Positions 1-6,040 of a stretch of 35,235 bases of DNA are shown piece after piece. The position numbers and the translations under genes are program-made. Positions within the stretch are counted from its first letter, which is position 1, and every line of letters starts with the position of its first letter. The stretch covers positions 1 to 35,235 of IMG/VR virus record IMGVR_UViG_3300025897_000033; one strand, written 5' to 3'. Source of the DNA: a virus. The notes under the pieces were generated by a model. The model did no database searches. It was not told the DNA's origin and was given only the letters and a program-made list of their open reading frames with translations.

Positions 1-17
1 AAAAGCAATATTATGAA
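1..17. repeat. Left copy of 17-bp terminal direct repeat
   Basis: The first 17 bases are identical to the last 17 (35219-35235). The repeat includes the start codon of the first gene, so the right end reads straight into that gene. This is what a circular or circularly permuted genome looks like after linearisation with a small assembly overlap. Confidence 0.9.
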
Positions 18-501
18 GAACACAATGTATAGCATAACGGAAGAGCATCAGAGAATGATGTTCGAAATAGAACAAGCAGAAGGAGAGTTGACCCCAGAAA
101 TGGAAGAGGCTCTCAGAATCAACGAAGGACAACTCCAGAGCAAATCAATAGCGTATTTGTCAGTCATCCGTTCAAAGGAGGCGTTCAATATGACGATAGA
201 CGATGAAATTAAACGATTACAACGACTCAAAAAGCAAAACGGTAATCTCATAACCCGATTAAAAGAAACGTTGTTAGGAGCCGTTAGAACGTTTGGAGCG
301 TTCGAAACAGAATTGCATAAATTCGGCACTCGAAAGTCAACAGTAGTTGAGGTAGATGATGTTAAGTTGTTACCAGTCAAACTCAGAGTTATCAAAATCT
401 CGGAATCCGCAGACAAAGTGGCGATAAAATCATTGTTAAAGAACGATGAAGAGATTGACGGTTGTAGATTAGTAGAGAAAACCAATTTAAAAATAGATTA
501 A
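13..501 (+). CDS. Siphovirus Gp157-like protein
   Basis: 162 residues, acidic and helical, with a long coiled-coil-like centre (about residues 45-90) followed by a short beta-rich C-terminal part. The layout (N-terminal helices with a TPEMEEAL segment, a central run ending in LKETLL, then a section resembling VxVxD) matches the Sipho_Gp157 family from lactic phages, whose function is not firmly known but which sits in replication/recombination clusters. It fits here: the ERF annealing protein lies two genes upstream across the genome junction and a replication initiator starts 1 base downstream. The alternative is an unrelated coiled-coil recombination accessory protein. The family call is from remembered resemblance. 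Confidence 0.65.
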   Translation: MKNTMYSITEEHQRMMFEIEQAEGELTPEMEEALRINEGQLQSKSIAYLSVIRSKEAFNMTIDDEIKRLQRLKKQNGNLITRLKETLLGAVRTFGAFETELHKFGTRKSTVVEVDDVKLLPVKLRVIKISESADKVAIKSLLKNDEEIDGCRLVEKTNLKID

Positions 502-502
502 C

Positions 503-1114
503 ATGGCGCAAGGCAAAAAGTCATTTTTGTTGTACGCAGACCAGATAGAGATTTTTGAGACCCTCCCAGACGATGTTGCTGGGAGACTCATTAAACACAT
601 ATTTCAGTATGTTAACGACACCGACCCAAAGAGTAAAGATGTACTCATAAACGTAGCATTTGCATCGATTAAAACTCAATTAAAAAGGGACTTAAAGAAG
701 TACGAATCCATACAAGAACGTAATAAGACAAACGGAAAGTTGGGTGGTAGACCTCCGAAACCCAAAAAACCCAGTGGGTTAATTGGAAACCCAAGAGAAC
801 CCAAACAAGCCGATAATGTTAATGTTAATGATAATGAGAATAAAAAGAAAAATGTAAAAAAGAATATCGAGGTACGAAAAGAAGCTTTTCGTCAATCAAT
901 CAAGGATTATCGTTTAAAAAACAAAGACCGATATCCCAAGCAATTGTACATAGATTTTGAAGGGTATTGGTCGGAAGAGTCTCCAGCAAAATCCAAGATG
1001 AGATTCGAATTAGAGAGAGCGTTTGGTTTGCCACAGAGATTAGCAACGTGGTTCAAGAGAGATTTAAACGGGACGTACGCATCAACCGTTAAAAAGTTAA
1101 ATACATTCGAATGA
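503..1114 (+). CDS. Putative replication initiator / helicase loader (DUF6291-like)
   Basis: 203 residues in three parts. The N-terminal part (about 1-75, KKSFLLYADQIEIFETLPDD) resembles the DUF6291-type domain of Bacteroidota phage replication proteins. A low-complexity Lys/Pro/Asn linker follows (about 76-125, beginning GGRPPKPKKP). A C-terminal helical domain (about 126-203) looks like the helicase-loading end of phage initiators. The gene ends 4 bases inside the next gene, a RecA-fold helicase, which supports an initiator/loader role by analogy with lambda O/P. The linker DNA carries repeated AAACCC motifs next to an AT-rich stretch, so the origin may lie inside this gene. Origin binding is inferred. 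Confidence 0.6.
   Translation: MAQGKKSFLLYADQIEIFETLPDDVAGRLIKHIFQYVNDTDPKSKDVLINVAFASIKTQLKRDLKKYESIQERNKTNGKLGGRPPKPKKPSGLIGNPREPKQADNVNVNDNENKKKNVKKNIEVRKEAFRQSIKDYRLKNKDRYPKQLYIDFEGYWSEESPAKSKMRFELERAFGLPQRLATWFKRDLNGTYASTVKKLNTFE
757..870 (+). other. Candidate replication origin inside the initiator gene
   Basis: AAACCCA or close variants occur in direct orientation at about 758, 767, 787 and 797, with an inverted copy (TGGGTT) at 775-780. A strongly AT-rich segment with repeated TTAATG/ATAATG words follows from about 811 to 870. Iterons plus an AT-rich unwinding region within the linker of an initiator gene is the lambda-type origin arrangement. The repeats also encode a Lys-Pro-rich linker, so coding bias is a real alternative. 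Confidence 0.35.
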
Positions 1115-2166
1115 AGAAGGGATTTGAGATAGTTAAACCCTCCCAAGTAGTGGAGGATTTAAAGAGACACAGAGACACGTACAACGAACGGGGTAAGTAT
1201 TTAGGTTTCCCCTCGCTGAATGATTTATACACCATGCAATTAGGCACGTGTACCGACTGGACGGGATTCCCCAGAAGTGGCAAAACGCAAGTATTAATGG
1301 AATTGCTTTTAAACACCTCGATTTATTACGGGTGGAAGCATTTAATATATTTCCCAGATGTAGGTTCGACGGTAGAAATTATTGCAGATTTATTGCATAA
1401 GAAAACGGCAAAGACATTCAATCCAAAGTATCAAAACGTCATAGACGATAAGACAATTTATAGAGAGACGGAATGGATATTAGAACATTTCAAAGTATTA
1501 ACGAAAAGAGAAATGAAAGCGAAATTAAGTCCATTCGAATTTTGGGACATGGCAGTAGAGATGAAAAAAGAAAAAGAATTGCATACCGCAAGTATTGATA
1601 GTTGGAAAGATATGTCACATCCATACGCAGAGTATGGAGGTTATGCCATGTATCTCGAAGCAGTTTTACCGTATAGAAATAAGATTGCCGAAGATAACAA
1701 TTTGCACCTCCACACGATAATACACCCAAAGTTAACCGAGAAATCCAAAGACGGGTCTCGGAAGCCACCGACCCCGTACGACCTCAAGGGAGGGTCAGAG
1801 TGGTTTAATAGTGGTCGAAACATGATAACGGTACACCGAGAGTTTTTAGACGGGGTATCGGCAGACATAGCCGTTCACAAAATTAAGCCAAGGTCATCAG
1901 GAAATGTGGGGATGACAAGTCTCCAGTTTGATATCGAAAGGTTTGTTTATTACACGTTGGAGCAGTCCGTAGGAGGTGTAATTAGACAGTATGCGAAACC
2001 CTCAAAACCCACGCCAGAAGAGACTCCGCAAGAAACCCGTAAGAAACCCGTAAACCCGTCAATTAGTTTCGAGAATAATATAAACAACAGAACGGAATCC
2101 AAAGCCAGTATAATTAAAACAGATTGGTTAGACGATTTAGATTTCGAAGAAGAATTTAAAATATAG
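1111..2166 (+). CDS. DnaB-like replicative helicase, RecA fold
   Basis: 351 residues. A Walker A motif GFPRSGKT is at residues 52-59, in a DnaB/Twinkle-type context. A downstream segment with a histidine (HTIIHPK) and the run GGSEWFNSGRNMITVHRE matches the GGS-x-W-x2-AD/GRN-x-I-x-V-x-R signature of DnaB and Twinkle helicase cores. There is no primase or TOPRIM domain at the N-terminus, so it is a helicase-only protein and would need host primase. The C-terminal 60 residues are an acidic, proline-rich tail. Overlap of 4 bases with the initiator gene implies co-translation. It probably unwinds the phage replication fork. No phage DNA polymerase is visible anywhere in the genome. Confidence 0.75.
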   Translation: MKKGFEIVKPSQVVEDLKRHRDTYNERGKYLGFPSLNDLYTMQLGTCTDWTGFPRSGKTQVLMELLLNTSIYYGWKHLIYFPDVGSTVEIIADLLHKKTAKTFNPKYQNVIDDKTIYRETEWILEHFKVLTKREMKAKLSPFEFWDMAVEMKKEKELHTASIDSWKDMSHPYAEYGGYAMYLEAVLPYRNKIAEDNNLHLHTIIHPKLTEKSKDGSRKPPTPYDLKGGSEWFNSGRNMITVHREFLDGVSADIAVHKIKPRSSGNVGMTSLQFDIERFVYYTLEQSVGGVIRQYAKPSKPTPEETPQETRKKPVNPSISFENNINNRTESKASIIKTDWLDDLDFEEEFKI

Positions 2167-2169
2167 ATT

Positions 2170-2502
2170 ATGGAATTAGATTACATATTATCAAAACAAG
2201 GATTGGTAATAATGATTGAGAAGGTATTATGCCACCAAGGAGCGTATAAAACGATGCTTACGCAAGATGATGCGTTGACGGGTGTCGTTATATCGGAACC
2301 AGCAAAAGAGTCCATTAGACGGCTCAAGGATGCGTTAAGCCAAATTAATAAATTGCACGACCTTTCGATAGAATATTCGAAGGAACTCCAAAACGTTAAG
2401 GCAGAGTTGTATAAGCAAGTAGTTGAGAATAGTAAATTGAAGATCAAAAATAATAAGTTAGAAATACAGAATCGAGAGTTAATTAAACATGTAAATTTAT
2501 AG
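2170..2502 (+). CDS. Hypothetical coiled-coil protein
   Basis: 110 residues, not recognised. From about residue 48 onward it is a continuous amphipathic helix rich in Lys, Glu, Asn and Leu, ending in repeated KLKIKNNKLEIQN-like heptads, so a dimeric or trimeric coiled coil is likely. It lies between the helicase gene (3-base gap) and the NinB-like gene (2-base gap) and so belongs to the replication operon. A second in-frame ATG at 2212 would remove the first 14 residues. No function is assigned. Confidence 0.7.
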   Translation: MELDYILSKQGLVIMIEKVLCHQGAYKTMLTQDDALTGVVISEPAKESIRRLKDALSQINKLHDLSIEYSKELQNVKAELYKQVVENSKLKIKNNKLEIQNRELIKHVNL

Positions 2503-2504
2503 AG

Positions 2505-2945
2505 ATGTTATTAGATTTAAGTAATCCATTTGAAGTGAATAAATTAAGAACCCAGTTAGAATACCTCATTAGTAAAAAGGCAAAAATTGACATTACGGAA
2601 AAGAAACCGCGAAGGAGTTCCAGACAGAACGCTTACCTCCATGCGATTTTTACAGTATTTGCCATGGAGTTAGGAGAACATCCCGAATACGTTAAGCAGT
2701 ATATCTTTAAACAACTCGTAAACCCAGAAATTTTTAAGAGCGATTTTGTCAATAAGAAAACGGGGGAAGTTCGAACGATGTGGCTAACAACGTCAAAGTT
2801 AGATTCGGCTCAAATGACTTTGGCAATCGAGAGGTTTAGAAATTTTGCATCCAGTCATGGGTGTTACATAATGAGTTCAGAAGAATACATAGAAAAACAA
2901 TTTTATTTTAACCAGTTGGTAGAACAACACAAAGAATTTATATGA
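2505..2945 (+). CDS. NinB-like recombination protein
   Basis: 146 residues. The stretch KKPRRSSRQNAYLHAIFTVF (about residues 34-53) has the Arg-rich, RxxQNAxLHA core of the NinB/Orf-like family, which binds single-stranded DNA and assists recombinases. The rest (KxxTGEVRTMWLTTSKLD, then AIERFRNFASSHG) resembles a version common in Bacteroidota phages. It is paired with NinG two genes downstream, as in the lambda nin region, and ERF elsewhere in the operon makes a recombination role coherent. Another small nucleic-acid-binding family cannot be excluded. Confidence 0.55.
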   Translation: MLLDLSNPFEVNKLRTQLEYLISKKAKIDITEKKPRRSSRQNAYLHAIFTVFAMELGEHPEYVKQYIFKQLVNPEIFKSDFVNKKTGEVRTMWLTTSKLDSAQMTLAIERFRNFASSHGCYIMSSEEYIEKQFYFNQLVEQHKEFI

Positions 2946-3058
2946 TGAAAGAATGCCCAGATTGTGAAGAGGGAACGGTGTACCTCAGTAATTACATAGC
3001 ACAAGTATGTGACACTTGCGAAGGAACTGGACAAATTGAGACTGATGCCACGTTGTAA
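2942..3058 (+). CDS. 38-residue DnaJ-like zinc-ribbon protein
   Basis: A short gene starting at ATGA, overlapping the previous stop, and ending 14 bases inside the NinG gene. It has two CxxC knuckles, C5-P-D-C8 and C23-D-T-C26 with CEGTG after the second, the CxxCxGxG pattern of DnaJ zinc centres. Zinc binding is likely. Its job is unknown, but tiny proteins of this type often lie beside replication genes in phages. An ATG at 2945 gives one residue less and is an equally good start. Confidence 0.65.
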   Translation: MMKECPDCEEGTVYLSNYIAQVCDTCEGTGQIETDATL

Positions 3059-3563
3059 AATCTGCAAAGACAAATATGAGTCTAAATATTTTCTGCAAAA
3101 AACTTGCTTAAACCCCTCTTGCATCTTAGAATGGAAAGACAAGGTTAAAGCGAGAGAATGGAGGGTCGAAAAGAAGAAAATTAAAGAGAGTCTCAAAACA
3201 CTCAAGGACTATCACAAGGAGTTGCAACCCGTATTCAATAAGTTCATTCGTCTACGAGACTCTAATCAGTCGTGTATCTCGTGTAGCAAACCGTTGACTG
3301 GTAAGGTTGATGCTGGTCATTATTTTCCAGTAGGCTCTGTACCTAATTTACGCTACCACGAATGGAATTGCCACTCTCAGTGTGTCTGGTGCAATCAGCA
3401 TCTGCACGGAAATTTAATAGAATACACAAAAAACCTACCTAAGAGAATCGGGGAAGTAAAATTTAATGTACTACTCCAGAAACGTAATGAAGAGAGGCAC
3501 TACACTATCCCAGAGGTTAAAGGATTGATAGTTTATTATAAAGAAAAAATAAAAAACTTCTAA
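3045..3563 (+). CDS. ninG: NinG-like recombination protein (Rap family)
   Basis: 172 residues from the chosen ATG. An earlier in-frame ATG at 3009 adds 12 residues that do not fit, because the family begins almost directly with its first zinc knuckle, here MPRCKICKDKY, followed by a second Cys pair (KTCLNPSC). The C-terminal half carries an HNH/Holliday-junction-nuclease-like cluster: CISC, DAGHYFPVGS, then CHSQCVWCNQHLHGN. In lambda, NinG (Rap) promotes recombination by cutting branched DNA. With ERF and NinB-like proteins it completes a single-strand-annealing recombination set. It is the last gene before a new promoter at 3571. Confidence 0.85.
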   Translation: MPRCKICKDKYESKYFLQKTCLNPSCILEWKDKVKAREWRVEKKKIKESLKTLKDYHKELQPVFNKFIRLRDSNQSCISCSKPLTGKVDAGHYFPVGSVPNLRYHEWNCHSQCVWCNQHLHGNLIEYTKNLPKRIGEVKFNVLLQKRNEERHYTIPEVKGLIVYYKEKIKNF

Positions 3564-3570
3564 AAAATGT

Positions 3571-3602
3571 ATTGCAAATTGAAACATTTATACATATATT
3601 CG
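3571..3602 (+). promoter_or_regulatory. Bacteroidota-type promoter for small early genes
   Basis: ATTG at 3571-3574 and TATATTCG at 3595-3602, 20 bases apart, fit the flavobacterial -33 TTG / -7 TAnnTTTG consensus with one mismatch in the -7 box. The sequence between resembles the early promoter at 33612-33642 (both contain TTGCA, TGAAA and CATTT before CATATATT). The first gene downstream starts at 3639. Confidence 0.6.
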
Positions 3603-3638
3603 CGTTATGTTAATATAAACCAATAAAAAACAAAAAAG

Positions 3639-3794
3639 ATGTATAGTTTAAAATGTAGTTATTTCGAAGAACAGTTTGAGTCAATTAATGAATTAATCCA
3701 GTATTGTATAGAAATGGGAATGGATGCGAATTATGAGATTACCGAAGACGGTCGTGGAATTGGCGAAAATGCCATAGATTTCATTCAAGCGTAG
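3639..3794 (+). CDS. Hypothetical 51-residue protein
   Basis: Starts with MYSLKCSYFEEQFESI, acidic, with a GRGIGENAIDF segment near its end; not recognised. It stands alone between a promoter (3571-3602) and a strong terminator (3802-3827), leaving a leader of roughly 30 bases with an A-rich start region. Such isolation suggests a highly expressed small early protein, perhaps one that acts on the host. That role is inference only. Confidence 0.7.
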   Translation: MYSLKCSYFEEQFESINELIQYCIEMGMDANYEITEDGRGIGENAIDFIQA

Positions 3795-3801
3795 TAGTGA
3801 G

Positions 3802-3827
3802 CGACCTCAAAATGGGGTCGTTTTTTT
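3802..3827 (+). terminator. Intrinsic terminator
   Basis: CGACCTC at 3802-3808 pairs with GGGGTCG at 3814-3820 (7 bp, one G-T), with loop AAAAT, followed by seven T. It lies 8 bases after the preceding stop codon. Confidence 0.85.
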
Positions 3828-3845
3828 ATCCAAAAAATCCAAAAA

Positions 3846-4070
3846 ATGAAAGAGTATTTAGTTAAGTCAAAAAAAGAAGCGATAGAGTTTAATGATTTCG
3901 TGAAATTAGAAAAGTACATGAATGAGTTGGCGAAAACGGGAATTTCAGAAGTGACAGTTAAGATGTACGAAAATCATTTCCTCAGATGCGAAATCAAGTA
4001 TATTTGGAATAGCGTAAGTTGGGAAATGATAGACAAGAAAATTAAAACCATGCGCAAAAATGCGTATTAA
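3846..4070 (+). CDS. Hypothetical small protein
   Basis: 74 residues, Lys/Glu-rich, predicted helix-strand mix, not recognised. It follows the terminator by 18 bases without a visible promoter, so it is either expressed by read-through or from a weak start not seen here. The start codon is preceded by an A-rich linker (AATCCAAAAA) that recurs in front of the genes at 4082 and 4219. Confidence 0.6.
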   Translation: MKEYLVKSKKEAIEFNDFVKLEKYMNELAKTGISEVTVKMYENHFLRCEIKYIWNSVSWEMIDKKIKTMRKNAY

Positions 4071-4081
4071 AATCCAAGAAA

Positions 4082-4222
4082 ATGAGTAACGAAAAGAAAT
4101 TAGAAGGTTGGGAGTTAGTCCAGTATTTAATGAGACGGTTCAATATGACAGAGCAAGAAGCATTAAATTCGTTAGCCGAAAATATCGGCAATGTAAAACC
4201 AATTAAAAATCCAAAAAAATGA
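4082..4222 (+). CDS. Hypothetical 46-residue protein
   Basis: Begins MSNEKKLEGWELVQYLMRRF and ends in a Lys/Asn/Pro tail. It overlaps the next start as ATGA. The leading A-rich context (ATCCAAGAAA) and the tight overlap support it as a real gene. Function unknown; it has no membrane segment or cysteine motif. Confidence 0.6.
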   Translation: MSNEKKLEGWELVQYLMRRFNMTEQEALNSLAENIGNVKPIKNPKK

Positions 4223-4434
4223 AAAGAACAGAATTAGCAAAGTGGCTCAGAGCCACGCGAAAAAAAGTAGAGAAACTCGAATGTAGATTAACCATATTCC
4301 CAGAAGATAATGAGCGTATGGTAACGGTGTATTCGACCAAGAATTTAGGTTTACCAGATGAAGCCGAGAACGTTCACATAGGAGCAGTCAACCAGTCGGC
4401 AATAGTAGTATTTAGAATTAGTTTAACAGATTAA
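4219..4434 (+). CDS. Hypothetical small basic protein
   Basis: 71 residues. A basic N-terminal helix (RTELAKWLRATRKKVEKLE) is followed by alternating strand-like segments (CRLTIF, VTVYS, AIVVFRIS). The layout would suit a small nucleic-acid-binding or inhibitor protein, but no family is recognised. It is coupled to the upstream gene by a 4-base overlap. Confidence 0.6.
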   Translation: MKRTELAKWLRATRKKVEKLECRLTIFPEDNERMVTVYSTKNLGLPDEAENVHIGAVNQSAIVVFRISLTD

Positions 4435-4446
4435 AAAAGAGAAGTT

Positions 4447-4722
4447 ATGAGAATATCGAAAATCCAGTTATTTGTGTTATTACAAGACACAGTATGTCAT
4501 ATCCAAACGGGTAGACATTTAGCAAGAAATTACCACCACGTCAAGCAAGAAGTGTTAGGAGCATTTGGATATCCAAAGAATACTCCCAGCCTCAAATTAT
4601 TAGTGGCAATAGGACACGTTTATTGTGAAGTCGTAAATGACAGAGATACATTTGAAGATTACATTCAAAAGAATGAATTAGTGGAAAAGTACAACAAAGA
4701 GTTAGACAGAATATTAAGATAA
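4447..4722 (+). CDS. Hypothetical protein
   Basis: 91 residues, largely helical, with His residues spread along the first half (CHIQTGRHLARNYHHVKQE) and an acidic C-terminal helix. Not recognised. Part of the run of small early genes between 3.6 and 5.9 kb, all on one strand with gaps of a few bases. Confidence 0.65.
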   Translation: MRISKIQLFVLLQDTVCHIQTGRHLARNYHHVKQEVLGAFGYPKNTPSLKLLVAIGHVYCEVVNDRDTFEDYIQKNELVEKYNKELDRILR

Positions 4723-4735
4723 AAAAATAGAAATT

Positions 4736-5002
4736 ATGAGATTAAAGAAAGAAATAGTATTTATGATTCCCCAGCCGATTAGTGGGGAATGGATAACAGA
4801 AACAGAATCAATGTTAAGGTCAATGGGAATAGACACGTACATGTGGGATAGAGACTCAGAGAACACTCAAGTGGGCAGTTTTTTCGTTTCCGATACGTGG
4901 GAACTCGAGGAACTCCAAGACCTCGTAGAGCAGTTAGATGACATTTTGTTATTCGGTTCAATAGAAGATATGAAATTAGCATTAAAAGAATGGACGTTAT
5001 GA
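4736..5002 (+). CDS. Hypothetical acidic protein
   Basis: 88 residues, strongly acidic in the C-terminal half (WELEELQDLVEQLDDILLF). Not recognised. Strong net negative charge is common among DNA-mimic and host-takeover proteins of phages, but nothing specific supports that here. It ends in an ATGA overlap with the next gene. Confidence 0.65.
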   Translation: MRLKKEIVFMIPQPISGEWITETESMLRSMGIDTYMWDRDSENTQVGSFFVSDTWELEELQDLVEQLDDILLFGSIEDMKLALKEWTL

Positions 5003-5238
5003 GAGGTTTAAGGTCACAAAATAAGAAAAACAAGATTGTTATATTCCAGTTAGTGCAAGAAATGGGGTCACATACAGAGTTGATATCGTGGAGCAAAAAT
5101 AAAGAGGATATAATAGACGACATTAGAAATTACTCCAAGGTATTTCCATGGAGTAATTACGAGATTATCGAGGGGGTAGAGTTTATACAGTGCGGTTGCA
5201 AGAGTTGTGACGGCAGATTAACGGAAAGAATATTTTAG
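4999..5238 (+). CDS. Hypothetical protein with Cys cluster
   Basis: 79 residues from the ATG inside the ATGA overlap at 4999. An ATG at 4990 would add three residues, but the overlap start matches the habit of this genome. The C-terminus has a compact CGCKSC cluster that could bind a metal. The N-terminus is Lys-rich (SQNKKNKIVIFQLV). Not recognised. Confidence 0.6.
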   Translation: MRGLRSQNKKNKIVIFQLVQEMGSHTELISWSKNKEDIIDDIRNYSKVFPWSNYEIIEGVEFIQCGCKSCDGRLTERIF

Positions 5239-5240
5239 AA

Positions 5241-5438
5241 ATGAAAGAGATACAGATAAAAGTAACGTACAATGAGACCAAAAGGTTTCATGAAGTTTTG
5301 AGAAGAAGAGAATTTAGGGTGGCATACATTCAGTGGCTGGAGGACTCGGCAATATTTAGTATAGAGTGTCAAGACATAGATGAGATTGAGTCGTTAGAGA
5401 TGCTCAAGACAGAATTTAAGATAACCGAGATAATATGA
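5241..5438 (+). CDS. Hypothetical small protein
   Basis: 65 residues, beta-alpha pattern (KEIQIKVTY, then a basic helix RFHEVLRRREFRV, then a strand AIFSIEC and an acidic helix). Resembles a ferredoxin-like mini-fold, but that is only a guess from the strand/helix rhythm. It overlaps the next gene by 4 bases. Confidence 0.6.
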   Translation: MKEIQIKVTYNETKRFHEVLRRREFRVAYIQWLEDSAIFSIECQDIDEIESLEMLKTEFKITEII

Positions 5439-5737
5439 ATAGTCCATACGAAGAACGAGAGAAGATGTTAAGGCTCATTAGACAAGGTGTTAGCGATGAA
5501 GATATCAAGATGATAATGGGTTATAGCATCCAGACGATTAAGCACAATAGACGTTCCGTAGAAATTTATGACAATCGAGAGTTTATTGAGTATAAGCGAA
5601 AAAAGAAAATGTCAGAGCAGTGGAGTTCAGACGAAATGGATTACGGCACAGTTAACTCAGTGCATACCAAGTACACGTATTGCGAGTTATCGCAGTTAGA
5701 AAAAGCAATGTATAGAAATTTAAAGTCAAAGTTATGA
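5435..5737 (+). CDS. Putative helix-turn-helix protein
   Basis: 100 residues. Residues about 8-40 (EKMLRLIRQGVSDEDIKMIM followed by GYSIQTIKHNRR) have the spacing of a sigma-region-4/resolvase-type helix-turn-helix: a first helix, GVSDEDIKMIMG as turn plus second helix, and SIQTIKHNRRSV as a recognition-like helix. The rest is Lys/Ser-rich and ends in a helix with KAMYRNLKSK. It may bind DNA and regulate early or middle transcription. Overlaps of 4 bases with both neighbours show it is co-translated. Confidence 0.6.
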   Translation: MNSPYEEREKMLRLIRQGVSDEDIKMIMGYSIQTIKHNRRSVEIYDNREFIEYKRKKKMSEQWSSDEMDYGTVNSVHTKYTYCELSQLEKAMYRNLKSKL

Positions 5738-5913
5738 AAGAAGAATATCACAAAATCAGAAGATGTATTATGTCCATAAGCAACCCGTCTCAGTGTGAGG
5801 TATGCAATACCCTCATTCGAGGGTTTAGAGCCAAGTGGGGTCACGTAGGATACTCTCAGTCGGATGTGCTGAAAGGATTGTTAATGGGTATTTCCAGTGA
5901 AAGATTTAATTAG
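5734..5913 (+). CDS. Hypothetical 59-residue protein
   Basis: Begins MKEEYHKIRRCIMSISNPSQ. Contains C11, C21 and C24 in the pattern C-x9-C-x2-C, then a GFRAKWGHVGYSQSD segment. A partial zinc site is possible. It starts in an ATGA overlap and is the last gene of the early run, followed by a 127-base gene-free stretch holding regulatory elements. Confidence 0.6.
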   Translation: MKEEYHKIRRCIMSISNPSQCEVCNTLIRGFRAKWGHVGYSQSDVLKGLLMGISSERFN

Positions 5914-5920
5914 AAATTTT

Positions 5921-5948
5921 TTTGGTAATGTTAAAAGCATTACATTTG
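5921..5948 (+). promoter_or_regulatory. Possible promoter for a short RNA
   Basis: TTTG at 5921-5924 and a perfect TACATTTG at 5941-5948, 16 bases apart, which is slightly short for the consensus spacing. Transcription would start near 5954 and end at the terminator at 5996-6026. Confidence 0.4.
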
Positions 5949-5953
5949 GAGCG

Positions 5954-6026
5954 TTCTAAGTTTGGATTACTTCGAATGTTGCTCATAAGGAAAAGGAGTC
6001 TCACAAGTTGAGGCTCTTTTTTTTTT
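5954..6026 (+). ncRNA. Candidate short non-coding RNA
   Basis: About 70 bases between a TACATTTG box and an intrinsic terminator, with no convincing gene (the only ATG opens an 11-codon frame). Either a small RNA, or simply the leftover end of the early transcript with a chance promoter-like word. Confidence 0.3.
5996..6026 (+). terminator. Intrinsic terminator ending early transcription
   Basis: GAGTCTC (5996-6002) pairs with GAGGCTC (6010-6016), 7 bp with one T-G, loop of 7, then ten T (6017-6026). The 3' side of loop and stem also supplies the TTG of the next promoter. Confidence 0.85.
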
Positions 6027-6036
6027 ACTACATTTG
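6008..6036 (+). promoter_or_regulatory. Promoter fused to terminator, leaderless start
   Basis: TTG at 6008-6010 and a perfect TACATTTG at 6029-6036, 18 bases apart. The ATG of the sigma-like gene is at 6041, four bases after the -7 box, so transcription should begin at or next to the start codon. The same 15-base pattern occurs at 15237 and 26733. Confidence 0.65.
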
Positions 6037-6040
6037 CCTT

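Noticed and set aside
48-485. 145-codon open frame on the minus strand
   Set aside because: It is a complete shadow of the Gp157-like gene, with Ser/Leu/Asn-rich composition and no recognisable motif; every supported gene is on the plus strand.
5949-5995. tRNA-like look of the stretch before the early terminator
   Set aside because: No cloverleaf can be drawn: there is no acceptor pairing, and the TTCGAA word lacks T-arm partners.
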